From: Aurantibacter aestuarii
Lineage (GTDB): Bacteria > Bacteroidota > Bacteroidia > Flavobacteriales > Flavobacteriaceae
DNA: 64,000 bases
Assembly (NCBI RefSeq): GCF_003008425.1
Contig: NZ_PXOQ01000009.1
Coordinates: 834,525-898,524, forward strand
Direction of reading: 5' to 3'
Under the pieces are notes generated by a model. The model was given only the letters and a program-made list of their open reading frames with translations, was not told the DNA's origin and searched no databases. Within the stretch, counting starts at the first letter, position 1; the number at the start of each line of letters is the position of its first letter. Made by a program: the position numbers and the translations under genes. Shown here in pieces: positions 63,967 to 64,000 of the stretch.

Positions 63967-64000
63967 AATGTATAACCGCAATTACGGCGGATTCGACTAC

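Overview
This window is AT-rich chromosomal DNA from a member of the Bacteroidota, almost certainly family Flavobacteriaceae. The evidence is the Por/T9SS C-terminal sorting domains, type III glutamine synthetase, a Rho with a long disordered insert, Flavobacteriia-typical DUF families (DUF1684, DUF3078, DUF3810, DUF4197, DUF4293), few Shine-Dalgarno sequences and many TAnnTTTG promoter elements, several with TTG 19-20 bp upstream. Genus cannot be fixed from the sequence; the gene set resembles marine genera.

Layout. 1-2.5 kb: tail of a fluoride channel gene, then PII-AmtB ammonium uptake and a DUF1684 lipoprotein. 2.5-8.8 kb: MFS transporter, a lipoprotein, a CocE-type hydrolase, an Lrp/AsnC regulator, a half-length DEAD-like protein and Hsp20. 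9-11.4 kb: two secreted proteins, the second carrying tandem modules and a T9SS tail. 11.4-22 kb: fused B12-dependent mutase IcmF, DUF4197, pyrF coupled to a BtuF-like protein, prfA, a two-gene miniature ABC system, DUF3078 and purM. 22-25.4 kb: divergent glutamine synthetases GSIII and GSII around a promoter region with three regularly spaced CCCTA sites. 25.5-37 kb: Ca2+/Na+ antiporter, secreted endonuclease, two tiny genes, apt, tRNA-Arg, SulP, M14 peptidase, MarC, Nudix, pyrE, birA. 37-42.2 kb: rsfS-ftsH, then LUD-cdsA-psd-ACBP-sdpI. 42.2-49.3 kb: PafA-like phosphatase, MlaE/MlaF, DUF389, manC, SprT, DUF4293. 49.4-57.9 kb: rho, rpsT behind tRNA-Glu, proS, a repeat-rich lipoprotein with an OmpP1/FadL porin, and pepD. 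58-64 kb: DUF3810, two amidohydrolase-like proteins, and a DUF1877-like gene between short inverted repeats that looks like a mobile cassette.

The genes mostly form short operons. Nitrogen assimilation is the clearest theme: PII/AmtB at the left edge and the two glutamine synthetases at 22-25 kb. Pyrimidine synthesis (pyrF, pyrE), membrane lipid synthesis and trafficking (cdsA, psd, ACBP, mlaEF) and secreted degradative enzymes make up much of the rest. No prophage, CRISPR array, insertion sequence or rRNA operon was seen. The most notable non-coding signals are the 53-bp-phased CCCTA sites between the glutamine synthetase genes, an isolated 17-codon hydrophobic peptide gene, terminator-like hairpins just upstream of start codons, and tandem consensus promoters before tRNA-Glu-rpsT.
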